Shown: piece by piece, positions 26,410 to 33,690 of the stretch
Position numbering within the stretch: the first letter of the stretch is position 1
Layout of the letters: the number at the start of each line of letters is the position of its first letter
Origin: Lewinella sp. IMCC34183
GTDB lineage: Bacteria; Bacteroidota; Bacteroidia; Chitinophagales; Saprospiraceae
Assembly (NCBI RefSeq): GCF_003390915.1
Contig: NZ_QMEM01000004.1
Span: 62,001 to 126,000 of the forward strand
Length of the DNA stretch: 64,000 nucleotides
Direction: 5' to 3'
Notes under the pieces: generated by a model
Told to the model about the DNA's origin: nothing
What the model saw: only the letters and a program-made list of their open reading frames with translations
Database searches by the model: none
Translations under genes and position numbers: made by a program

Positions 26410-27058
26410 AAATCGTGCCTACAAGCGTGAGCCGCCTTCTGAGGACGCCACGAAATTGGTCATCGTTTGCGAAGGCATCCGCCGTGAGGGCGACTATTTC
26501 AGCTACTTCGCGGAAATGGATTCCCGGGTGCAGATCGAGGTGGTACGGCCTTCACCCGATGGCGATAATTCTCCCGAAGGCCTGTTTCATCACTTTCAGC
26601 GGTTGATCACCTCGCATCCGGAAAACGGTAGCGCGGAGCTGGAGCTACGGGAAGGCGACCAGGTCTGGTTCGTCATCGATACCGATCGCTGGGCGGACAA
26701 GATCGACCGCTTACGCGAGTTGATTGCTGAGCATTCAGATTATTTCGTTGTACAGAGTAATCCCTGCTTCGAGGTATGGCTAGCCTACCACTTCCACTCC
26801 GAGCGCCCATCGTTTATAGGCTGTGACTACAGCCAAAACTGGAAGCCTCATCTGAACGAGATCGTACCCGGAGGTTTCGACTCCAGAACTCATCCCATCC
26901 ACCTATCGGAGGCCATGCAAAACGCCGAACACAGTTTTGAACGGGATGACGCCGGAAGCCCAGCAGTGGGTTGCACCGAAGTCTTTCTACTCGGCCAGCG
27001 CATCTACGAATTACTTGGCCTCAAACTGGATTCAAAGCGCCGGAAGCTTGGATTGTAA
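26396..27058 (+). CDS. RloB/AbiLii-like protein, probable TOPRIM-fold effector
   Basis: A 220-aa protein. LVIVCEGIRREGDYFSYF (Glu26) and VWFVIDTDRW (Asp95, Asp97) form the E and DxD signature seen in RloB-like proteins, reminiscent of TOPRIM nucleases. NPCFEVWLAYHF (about 123-135) is another RloB hallmark. It starts inside rloA (14-bp overlap), so translation is probably coupled. By analogy with AbiL/RloAB, the ATPase senses infection and this protein is the toxic effector, acting on nucleic acid; this mechanism is inferred, not shown. The stop codon lies in a small terminator-like hairpin. Confidence 0.85.
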   Translation: MILSRNRAYKREPPSEDATKLVIVCEGIRREGDYFSYFAEMDSRVQIEVVRPSPDGDNSPEGLFHHFQRLITSHPENGSAELELREGDQVWFVIDTDRWADKIDRLRELIAEHSDYFVVQSNPCFEVWLAYHFHSERPSFIGCDYSQNWKPHLNEIVPGGFDSRTHPIHLSEAMQNAEHSFERDDAGSPAVGCTEVFLLGQRIYELLGLKLDSKRRKLGL

Positions 27059-27066
27059 GCTTTTTT
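27044..27066 (+). terminator. Terminator overlapping the rloB stop
   Basis: AAGCTT at 27044 and 27057 can pair with each other across a 7-base loop that includes the stop codon region, followed by a TTTTTT run. A short but T-rich intrinsic-type terminator for the rloAB pair. Confidence 0.5.
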
Positions 27067-27420
27067 CCCCTGCACTATTGTTCCGTTACAAACAGTAGCT
27101 AACCTGGTCCTTAGCCCCCTTCTAACATATTCATTTGTGAATTCATTCACTGAATAACATAGCGAACGGTGAAGTTCTAAATATCAACTGCCGCCTTCCA
27201 CGTTCGACCCATTCGATCCGCAACCGGAACTGCTGACGCCTTCCCACCAACGCTAATATCGTTGCGCTGATTGATATATTATCGTCACGCTCTTGGTCGG
27301 ACTTTCTGCTGCTGGTTTAGGGCAATGCAGCAGCCACGTAGACTACAGCCCCGTTGCGACCGCCGGCAGGCTTTCCCCAATGACCATACTCCCCCACCGT
27401 TGTACACAGCGTATCGTCAG
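27067..27420. other. Gap between rloB and hsdS with no recognised gene
   Basis: About 350 bases separate the convergent rloB and hsdS genes. I see only short frames and no conserved block. The first 150 bases are AT-rich, the rest GC-richer; it ends in an octanucleotide repeat tract. Confidence 0.5.
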
Positions 27421-27421
27421 C

Positions 27422-27485
27422 CCCCTTATCCCCTTATCCCCTTATCCCCTTATCCCCTTATCCCCTTATCCCCTTATCCCCTTCC
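27422..27485. repeat. Octanucleotide repeat tract (CCCCTTAT) at the hsdS 3' end
   Basis: Seven complete, perfect tandem copies of CCCCTTAT (27422-27477) and a partial eighth. The hsdS stop codon (27458-27460, minus strand) lies within it, and the last seven residues of HsdS (GDKGIRG) are encoded by it. Read on the minus strand the unit GGGGATAA gives a stop every 24 bases in this frame. Confidence 0.9.
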
Positions 27486-28651
27486 CCAAACAGCTCCCCC
27501 CGAAATGCCCGCTGCAGCAACGCATTGAACAGGTCGTCCGCCTCGGCGAGGGCGGCTTCGGCTTTGGCTTTTAGGGCTTCTATTTTTTGGATGCGGTTGG
27601 CGAATTGATCTTGGGAAGCTATCGGGGGGAGAGGTATTTCAAATCTTTTGATTTTTGCTATTGTGTATCTTTTGATGGCAGCCCCAGACATATATTTATC
27701 TTGTAGGCTCATCTGCATATTTAGATTATTTAGTAGAGCCACAAGGTAATTCCCATTTAATTTGTCTTTATTTAATTTAATTAAAGCCACGCTTGACAGC
27801 AAACTAATGGACTCTTCGAAGGTATTTATGCAAGCAATCCCGGTCGTCGCTCCATCTTTAATGTAAAGAACATCTCCCTTTACGGGACAGCATCTTTTAA
27901 TTATTTCTCGATGTGCTTCTTCCGAAATGAACGATGGTTTTGCCTTGAAATCAAGACCGTGCAGTTTGATATGTTTTGCCGTAACATATGGTCGACCGAA
28001 TTCTTTTGGTTCAGGTGAATGATGCGTACCATCCGTAATTTGCTCCGAAGCGCTCAATAATTTGCACACTGGAAAATTCTTGTTGTTTCCAACAGGATCC
28101 CCAAACATCTCCAAAAACAAGCTCTCCCCCAACTGCCCGTAGGCCGCGATCTCCTCCCGCAGCAGCTGCCGCTGCCGGTCGGCCAGGTCCAGGGCGGCGG
28201 CAATGCGGCGCTGGGTGGGGAGGGGGGGGAGGACAAACCGTAGTCCTTTTAGATGCTCTATCTTTATACCTTGTACTGTTGCACCAGTGGCGACGCTATT
28301 GAAATAATCTTCGTTAGCTTTAAATAAATAGAACAAGAATTTTTTGTCTAGCTCCTTCGAAGTATAGACTGCCTTGAGATCTTGATTAATCGCAGTATCA
28401 ATAGCGGTAATTACTGCTTTGCCGACAGCCATTCTAGTGCAAACGACAACAGTTCCCGCCTTAATTAAGGACGATGGGCAGTTCGCTAGACCTTCCTCTG
28501 TAATAGAGTCGACTGTGCTAGTGAGTAAATCTTCTTTTAAATCTTTGACGCTTGCCCAGGGTATGCTGCCATTCCAATATTTTAAATTCTTTTTGCTGGG
28601 TGTACCCCCACCAGCCAATGTGATGTAGTCACCTAATTTCACTTCCCTCAT
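27458..28651 (-). CDS. hsdS: Type I restriction specificity subunit
   Basis: A 397-aa protein with two target-recognition domains (about 1-150 and 200-345), each followed by a helical spacer (PPLPTQRRIAAALDLADRQRQLL; PPIASQDQFANRIQKIEALKAKAEA). It directs HsdM and HsdR to a bipartite DNA site; the site cannot be predicted. The two recognition domains are AT-rich while the spacers are GC-rich, a mosaic expected from domain swapping. It starts within the hsdM stop (ATGA-type 4-bp overlap), so the two are coupled. The C-terminal tail is encoded by an octanucleotide repeat. Confidence 0.94.
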   Translation of the reverse strand: MREVKLGDYITLAGGGTPSKKNLKYWNGSIPWASVKDLKEDLLTSTVDSITEEGLANCPSSLIKAGTVVVCTRMAVGKAVITAIDTAINQDLKAVYTSKELDKKFLFYLFKANEDYFNSVATGATVQGIKIEHLKGLRFVLPPLPTQRRIAAALDLADRQRQLLREEIAAYGQLGESLFLEMFGDPVGNNKNFPVCKLLSASEQITDGTHHSPEPKEFGRPYVTAKHIKLHGLDFKAKPSFISEEAHREIIKRCCPVKGDVLYIKDGATTGIACINTFEESISLLSSVALIKLNKDKLNGNYLVALLNNLNMQMSLQDKYMSGAAIKRYTIAKIKRFEIPLPPIASQDQFANRIQKIEALKAKAEAALAEADDLFNALLQRAFRGELFGEGDKGIRG

Positions 28652-30162
28652 CCCAACATATTTTCCAGCTCCTCCAATCCCTCGAACCGCTCCTGCTCCA
28701 GCGCCTTGATGCGCGCGATGATGGAGGCCGGAGGGTCGTAATCGACTTCCTCGTACACGATCTCCTTGTAGCGGTTGATGCTCAGGTCGTAGTCCTGTCC
28801 TACTATCTCAGCCTTAGGGACGAAGAAGCTCTGGTCCGTCCGCTTGCGGTCGGACTCAGCGGCGCGGTCGTGGAAGCGGGCTACGATGTCGGGGATGTCG
28901 TTTTCGGCCACCGGGGCGCGCTTGTCGTCGAGGCTGTAGCCGTCGGCCTGCATATCGTAGAACCAGACCCGGTCGGTACCGCCGGTGCCCGTCTTGGTGA
29001 AGAACAGGATGGCCGTACTCACCCCCGCGTAGGGCTTGAAGACCCCGCCGGGCATGGACACCACGGCCTCCAGCTTGTGCTTCTCGATGATCTCCTTGCG
29101 GATCGTCTTGTGGGCCTTGGAACTGCCGAAGAGTACGCCGTCCGGCACGATCACGGCCGCGCGGCCCCCGGTGGTGAGCATCCGCAGCATAAGGGAGAGG
29201 AAGAGCAGTTCGGTCTTTTTGGTTTTGGCCGTCTGCAGCAGGCCGGGCTCTACGGCGTCGTAGTCCAGGCTTCCCTTGAAGGGTGGGTTGGCGAGGATGA
29301 GCGAGTACTGGCCCCGCAGTTCGGCGTTGGCGTTGCTGAGGCTGTCGCGGTTGAAGAGGTTGGGGTCGTCGATGCCGTGCAGTTGCAGGTTCATGGCCGC
29401 GATGCGCAGCATGCTGGGGTCGTTCTCCACCCCGGTGAACATAGTCCGGTTGTAGTGTTCGCGGAAGGCGCGGTCGTTGAACCAGTCCTTGTGCCGCTCG
29501 TGCATATACTCTCCCGCACTCACCAGAAATCCGGCCGTGCCGCAGGCGGGGTCGCAGATGGTGTCCTGCCGGGTGGGGCGGGTCATGTCCACCATCATGC
29601 GGATGATGTGGCGGGGCGTCCGGAACTGCCCGTTGCGGCCGGCGCTGGCGATCTTGGACAGCATGTACTCGTAGAGGTCGCCCTTCGTGTCGCGGTCGGC
29701 CATCTCGATGTTGTTGATGTCCCGCACGACCTGGTCCAGCAGCCGCGGCTTGTCGATCATGAAGGTGGCCCCCTTCATGTATTCGGTGAAGACGCCGCCG
29801 GCCTTGCCGACGGTCTTCATCTTATCGAAGGCGGTGAGCAGCCGCGGGGTTTCCTTCGCGGCGATCTCTTCCGGGGTACGCACGTCCACGCCGCGAGTGA
29901 AGACCTCGTGCAGCGACTTCGGGTCCAGCTCCACGAAGCGGCTCCAGCGGAGGAGCTGCTCCTGCGGTCCGTAGACGGGATCCTCCACCGCCCCGCCGAG
30001 CAGGTTGGCCTTGCGCTCCGCGGCGATTTGCTGTTCGTCCAGCCGCCGCAGAAACAGCAGGTAGGTAAACTGCTCGATGACGGTGAGGGCGTTGGTGAGT
30101 CCGCCGTTGGCGAAGTGGTTCCAGATGGCGTCGACCTGGGATTTTAGGGCTCCGGTAATCAT
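28648..30162 (-). CDS. hsdM: Type I N6-adenine DNA methyltransferase subunit
   Basis: A 504-aa protein. The ATG at 30162 (MITGALKSQVDAIWNHF) is preferred; an upstream 23-codon extension is not conserved-looking. HsdM_N helical domain (1-130) precedes the SAM-binding TICDPACGTAGFLVSAGEY (motif I) and the catalytic LANPPFKGSLD (NPPF, motif IV). It methylates adenine to protect host DNA and forms the M2S1 core. Length is normal. It is the first gene of the hsdM-hsdS unit and divergent from the excisionase-type gene. Confidence 0.96.
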   Translation of the reverse strand: MITGALKSQVDAIWNHFANGGLTNALTVIEQFTYLLFLRRLDEQQIAAERKANLLGGAVEDPVYGPQEQLLRWSRFVELDPKSLHEVFTRGVDVRTPEEIAAKETPRLLTAFDKMKTVGKAGGVFTEYMKGATFMIDKPRLLDQVVRDINNIEMADRDTKGDLYEYMLSKIASAGRNGQFRTPRHIIRMMVDMTRPTRQDTICDPACGTAGFLVSAGEYMHERHKDWFNDRAFREHYNRTMFTGVENDPSMLRIAAMNLQLHGIDDPNLFNRDSLSNANAELRGQYSLILANPPFKGSLDYDAVEPGLLQTAKTKKTELLFLSLMLRMLTTGGRAAVIVPDGVLFGSSKAHKTIRKEIIEKHKLEAVVSMPGGVFKPYAGVSTAILFFTKTGTGGTDRVWFYDMQADGYSLDDKRAPVAENDIPDIVARFHDRAAESDRKRTDQSFFVPKAEIVGQDYDLSINRYKEIVYEEVDYDPPASIIARIKALEQERFEGLEELENMLG

Positions 30163-30244
30163 GGACGGCAAGGTAGGGAACCGGGAGGGTTTGCTGTTGG
30201 AGGAAGGCCCGGCACCTGCGCGCCGCCGCAAGCGTTTCGATTAT

Positions 30245-30276
30245 TTTGCCTGTTTCGTTTATTTCGATTAAATTTG
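30245..30276 (+). promoter_or_regulatory. Bacteroidota promoter upstream of the HTH gene
   Basis: TTTG at 30245-30248 and TAAATTTG at 30269-30276 are separated by 20 bases, close to the TTTG-N19-TAnnTTTG consensus. The ATG at 30291 is 15 bases past the -7 box, implying a very short leader; the alternative ATG at 30309 would give a 25-base leader. Confidence 0.6.
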
Positions 30277-30290
30277 TCTTGCCTTTTGAG

Positions 30291-30794
30291 ATGTCAGCGA
30301 ATACCACCATGCCAGTTACTAACACAAACCACGCCAAACACGATTCCTTCACCAAGCCGTCCAAGCAAGATCAAGAACTAGCCCTCACCTCCTACGATGC
30401 CCTGACCGAGGCGCTGAAGCACCTGCGTACCGAGGCGCCGGAAATCGAGATCGAAGAGACCGGCGAACGCATTACCGTCCCGCGACAGGCGCTCGAGCTA
30501 CTGCGCGACGTGCTCAAGTCGCTTGGTCAGGGGAAAGCCGTTTCCGTCTACCCCATCGCCGCGGAAATGACTACACAGGCGGCGGCGGACCTGCTGAACT
30601 GCTCCCGCCCCCACCTCGTAAAGTTGTTGGAGGAGGGAAAGATCCCCTTTACCAAAGTGGGTAAGCACCGCCGCATCAAGTTCGAGGACGTACACGCGTA
30701 CCGGCAGCAGATGAAGGCGGAGCAGAAGCGGCTTTTGATCGAGATGATGCGGGCGGATAGTGAATATGCCAGGGCAGGAAAAGCAGCGGAATAG
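30291..30794 (+). CDS. Excisionase-type HTH protein (antitoxin-like)
   Basis: A 167-aa protein (149-161 aa if it begins at a later ATG). The C-terminal half has MTTQAAADLLNCSRPHLVKLLEEGKIPFTKVGKHRRIKFEDVHAYRQQM, the MerR/excisionase helix-turn-helix that in many bacteria is the antitoxin partner of a VapC-like PIN toxin. The N-terminal half (IEIEETGERITVPRQALELLRDVL) matches the same antitoxin family. No PIN gene follows directly; the next gene is a 260-aa unknown and then a PIN gene 870 bp away. It could be a regulator of that pair, or an orphan antitoxin. Confidence 0.75.
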   Translation: MSANTTMPVTNTNHAKHDSFTKPSKQDQELALTSYDALTEALKHLRTEAPEIEIEETGERITVPRQALELLRDVLKSLGQGKAVSVYPIAAEMTTQAAADLLNCSRPHLVKLLEEGKIPFTKVGKHRRIKFEDVHAYRQQMKAEQKRLLIEMMRADSEYARAGKAAE

Positions 30795-30888
30795 GTGGCA
30801 GACAAGCAAATATTACGCGCTACGATGCCGGCGTTTTAGTGCTGTGGCGACAACCATATCGGGCTCCAAATCGTATCTTTAATCGGCC

Positions 30889-31671
30889 ATGGGAGCGGAA
30901 TCCAGCATACAGATAAAAATAACCGGTCAGCGGGACGGAGAACCCTTGAAGCCTAGCAACGTGGGCGTGGATTACCTGATCCGCGCGCTCAAACTGGCTA
31001 AGGAACTGGTAGCTGACGTAGCTCCGGACGCGGGAAGCTTAAATATCCTCATAGAAGAGGGAAGCTTGCTGTTGCGCAACGCCTACACCGAGGCACCGGA
31101 GGATTACCTGACCCAGCGATTGATTGCCTTCGGTGGAAACTATCGGCTCGCTGCGGTAGGGGAACACGCGGCCGAAGCACTCCAGGGACTGCGGCAATTG
31201 GCGGCCAGCCACGGCGATACCGTCTCGATCCTGAACGGTAGTCTTGAATTGACTAGCCTTACTTCCGAAACCGAATTTGTCGTCGATGAGCGGCAGTGGA
31301 CTCAGGCGGAATTGTACGTTCGCGGGTTTGTCACGAACGTAGGAGGAAAGCAGAACCCGAACATCCATTTGGACGTGAATGACGACCGATTCGGAAAATT
31401 GATCGTGGCGGCTACCCGCGAGCAAATCGCCAAGGATCAGACCAACCGTTTGTACAAACCGCTCACGTTGCGGATTAGCATTCTCCAGGACCGTGGAACC
31501 GGTAACTACGACCCGGGGTCGGCGAAGCTGATTGATTACGTGGAAACCGGGCAAGCAGACGATAATGTGTCCGGATATTTGGACCAGCTAATCGAGCGGG
31601 CAGCGGCCAGTTGGAAACAGGTCACCGACAAAGATTCCTGGCTGCGCGACATCAGGGGGTATGGAGGTTAG
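30889..31671 (+). CDS. Unknown 260-aa protein coupled to a PIN gene
   Basis: A cytoplasmic-looking protein with no family I recognise. It begins SSIQIKITGQRDGEPLKPSNVGVDYLIRALKLAKELV, then LNILIEEGSLLLRN and a helical region, a middle SILNGSLELTSLTSETEFVVDE, and an end rich in charged residues. The mix of beta-strands and helices suggests a soluble scaffold or sensor. The PIN-domain gene starts 11 bp before its stop, so the two are translationally coupled and probably act together. It could be an antidote or a target-recognition partner of the PIN protein; this is inference from arrangement only. Confidence 0.75.
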   Translation: MGAESSIQIKITGQRDGEPLKPSNVGVDYLIRALKLAKELVADVAPDAGSLNILIEEGSLLLRNAYTEAPEDYLTQRLIAFGGNYRLAAVGEHAAEALQGLRQLAASHGDTVSILNGSLELTSLTSETEFVVDERQWTQAELYVRGFVTNVGGKQNPNIHLDVNDDRFGKLIVAATREQIAKDQTNRLYKPLTLRISILQDRGTGNYDPGSAKLIDYVETGQADDNVSGYLDQLIERAAASWKQVTDKDSWLRDIRGYGG

Positions 31672-32146
31672 CAAAATTCTTCTCGATACCAGTTTTTTAA
31701 TTCGAGTGCTGGATCCGAACGATCCGGATCACGCTAATTTCCGGAGGTACCTAGAATTCTTTCTAAGGAAAAGCGATATCATCTACTTGTCGACGATCGT
31801 GGCGGCAGAGTACGGTGTAATGGATTCCATCCATCACCTGCCTCTAGCCTTGTCTAAAATTCGCATTTTGCCGTTTAATCTGGATCACGCCACTAAGGCG
31901 TCGGAGTTTGGTCGCGCGAGCTACGATGCCCGCCGAAAAGGTGTGGTACAGGTAGGTAAACGCGTAATTATCCCCAACGATACTAAGTTATTGGCACAGG
32001 CAGAGGTCGAGAGGGTAAACCTCTTCATCGGCAGAGACGATAACTGCCAGGCGGTGCATCGATTTCTCAAAACGTCGGAATTGGTGAACTTTGAGTATCA
32101 GGATGCTCGTATTCCATTCAATGAGTTTACCGGGGAGCTTTTCTGA
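31661..32146 (+). CDS. PIN-domain-like ribonuclease (toxin-type)
   Basis: A 161-aa protein. KILLDTSFLIRVLDPNDPDHANFRRYLEFF gives the first PIN aspartate (D9 or so), IYLSTIVAAEYGVMD the conserved acidic residue (E), and late NDTKLLAQAEVE...FIGRDDNC the C-terminal acidic cluster. PIN nucleases of toxin-antitoxin systems cleave tRNA or other RNA. The start overlaps the upstream gene by 11 bp. It is followed by a TAAATTTG-type box of the next gene. Active-site residues appear intact. Whether it is a TA toxin or part of another defence system is open. Confidence 0.78.
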   Translation: MEVSKILLDTSFLIRVLDPNDPDHANFRRYLEFFLRKSDIIYLSTIVAAEYGVMDSIHHLPLALSKIRILPFNLDHATKASEFGRASYDARRKGVVQVGKRVIIPNDTKLLAQAEVERVNLFIGRDDNCQAVHRFLKTSELVNFEYQDARIPFNEFTGELF

Positions 32147-32160
32147 CTAGCTTATCCCGT

Positions 32161-32168
32161 TAAATTTG
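32161..32168 (+). promoter_or_regulatory. TAAATTTG -7 box before the transporter gene
   Basis: TAAATTTG matches the Bacteroidota -7 consensus and ends 22 bases before the TTG start at 32191. The -33 region (around TTTTC at 32137) is weak. Confidence 0.4.
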
Positions 32169-32190
32169 CAAGACCAGCAATGATCAACGG

Positions 32191-33525
32191 TTGCGGAACA
32201 CCAAGCTAAGTTACAACTTGTGGGATTGGAAGCTATTAGCCACCATCCTCGCCTACCAGATCTTTCCATCCCTGTACCTCTCTTACCGGATGTACCTCGT
32301 CGGGAACGGTATCCCGGGCGTGAACGGCCTGGCGATCGTGTCGCAGTGGCAATTCGTGCAGGTGTTGTTCGAAATTCTGCAGGAGAGCCTGGTGCTTCCC
32401 ATCTTTTACTTCGTGGGGAGTACGCTATTTAGCGGCAACGCAATGCTGACCGCACGCCGGGCGGCTGCTACCCTCCGGCTGATGGCCCTACTGGTCATAC
32501 CCTTCGCGCTGGCCATCGGCCTCTTCGCCGATCGCTTCGTGGAAGCGATCGATACGCCGGTAGAGATTTTACAGGAAACGATCCGTTACCTCCGCCTGCG
32601 CGCCTTGTCGCTGGTGGGACTTGCCCTTGGCCTTGGCGCGGTGATCATGCTCGAAGCACTGCGGGCGCGTGGTGCCCTACTCCGGGTGCTTGTAGTGCGC
32701 CTGATCGCCTCGGTGCTGCTGGACAGCTACCTTTTCGGGGATTTCGAGTTTTCCCTTGCGCTCGGTTCGGATGGTGTCGCCCTCTCGAGTTTGCTAGTGG
32801 AAACCCTCGCTTTTTCTTTCGCCCTCTTCGAACTCCGCCGTCGTCTGGGCGCTGACCTGTTTGCCGGGTTCTTGAGCCCGCTCCGTGGTGATCTAGCCGT
32901 ATTTGGACGAGTTGGTGGCTGGGTAGCGGTGGACAGCGCGGTACGTAATGTAGCCTACCTGGCGGTCGTGATCAACCTGATCAACGCCATGGGCACCGGG
33001 CCCATCGGCGGGTATTACCTATGCATGTTCCTCTTTTGGACCATTCTTCTTGTACCAATTAAAGCCATTGCAGAAACCGCCAACGTCATGTTTGCCAACC
33101 ACGCAGCGCATCCGGAGCGTCTGCCCGGTATTCTACGCTATAGCCTGCTCCTCGGCGGAATGGTGCTTCTTGGCTGGGCGGCGGTAGCGGCATTTGCCGG
33201 GCCGATCTTGCGCTTTTTCGGCAACGACCCGGTATCCGTGTCTTACGCCACCCGTTGCTTTTATTGGCTGTTAGGACCCTATGCACTGCTGGCGCTCAAT
33301 ACGATCGCGGACAGCCTGTTCCTCGGGCTGGGTAGGACCAAATATCTCGCCTTCCAGTCGCTGATCACCAACGGGACAGTCTACCTAATCGCCTACCTAC
33401 TCTACTGGACGGGCATCTGGGCACCTGATCTGGATAGCATCCTTCTGGTATTCGGACTGGGCATTGCGGTTGACTCCGTGCTTACGGCCTGGTACGCACG
33501 GCGTGTGTTGGTAAGGCCGGATTAA
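32191..33525 (+). CDS. MATE-like multidrug/flippase family membrane protein
   Basis: A 444-aa polytopic protein with about twelve hydrophobic segments. The TTG at 32191 is used because the nearby ATG at 32180 is out of frame and stops quickly. The general layout (two six-helix halves, paired GXG-type turns, FFGNDPVSVSYATRCFYWLLGPYALLALNTIADSLFLGLGRTKY in the second half) resembles MATE exporters, which expel cationic compounds with Na+ or H+. The family call is moderate; a polysaccharide-flippase-type role is possible. Its stop codon abuts the right copy of the helicase 3'-end repeat, so it is the last gene of the island. Confidence 0.75.
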   Translation: MRNTKLSYNLWDWKLLATILAYQIFPSLYLSYRMYLVGNGIPGVNGLAIVSQWQFVQVLFEILQESLVLPIFYFVGSTLFSGNAMLTARRAAATLRLMALLVIPFALAIGLFADRFVEAIDTPVEILQETIRYLRLRALSLVGLALGLGAVIMLEALRARGALLRVLVVRLIASVLLDSYLFGDFEFSLALGSDGVALSSLLVETLAFSFALFELRRRLGADLFAGFLSPLRGDLAVFGRVGGWVAVDSAVRNVAYLAVVINLINAMGTGPIGGYYLCMFLFWTILLVPIKAIAETANVMFANHAAHPERLPGILRYSLLLGGMVLLGWAAVAAFAGPILRFFGNDPVSVSYATRCFYWLLGPYALLALNTIADSLFLGLGRTKYLAFQSLITNGTVYLIAYLLYWTGIWAPDLDSILLVFGLGIAVDSVLTAWYARRVLVRPD

Positions 33526-33662
33526 GCGGATGCGCTTGGCGTTGGTTAGGGACTAGATTGGTGGGTTGGTGCATTGGTGCGGTGCCCGCAGGACTGCCGG
33601 CAGCATTAGACAGCAAAGGTCATCCGATGCGAGCCGACGGCAGGAGGCCTCATCGGATGACC
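33524..33662 (+). repeat. Right direct repeat (att-like): duplicated helicase 3' end
   Basis: It begins inside the transporter stop codon. The first 33 bases encode KRMRLALVRD plus TAG, the exact C-terminus of the helicase at 20282-20314, but with synonymous changes (for example GCGTTGGTT against GCGCTCGTC). It continues with TAGATTGGTG, GTGCCCGCAGGAC and a perfect 12-bp hairpin GGTCATCCGATG / CATCGGATGACC (33618-33629 and 33651-33662). Confidence 0.82.
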
Positions 33663-33690
33663 GGACGGATGCCCGCACGCTTCAGAAAGC

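Noticed and set aside
25048..27058. PARIS (AriA/AriB) or Gabija assignment
   Set aside because: The second protein fits RloB-like signatures (NPCFEVWLAYHF, CEG, DTD) better than DUF4435 or a UvrD-type helicase, so AbiL/RloAB is the better match.
27422..27485. CRISPR array candidate
   Set aside because: The repeat is an uninterrupted 8-bp tandem with no spacers, and no cas genes are near.
20282..33662. Prophage
   Set aside because: No capsid, terminase, portal, tail or lysis genes are present between the repeats.
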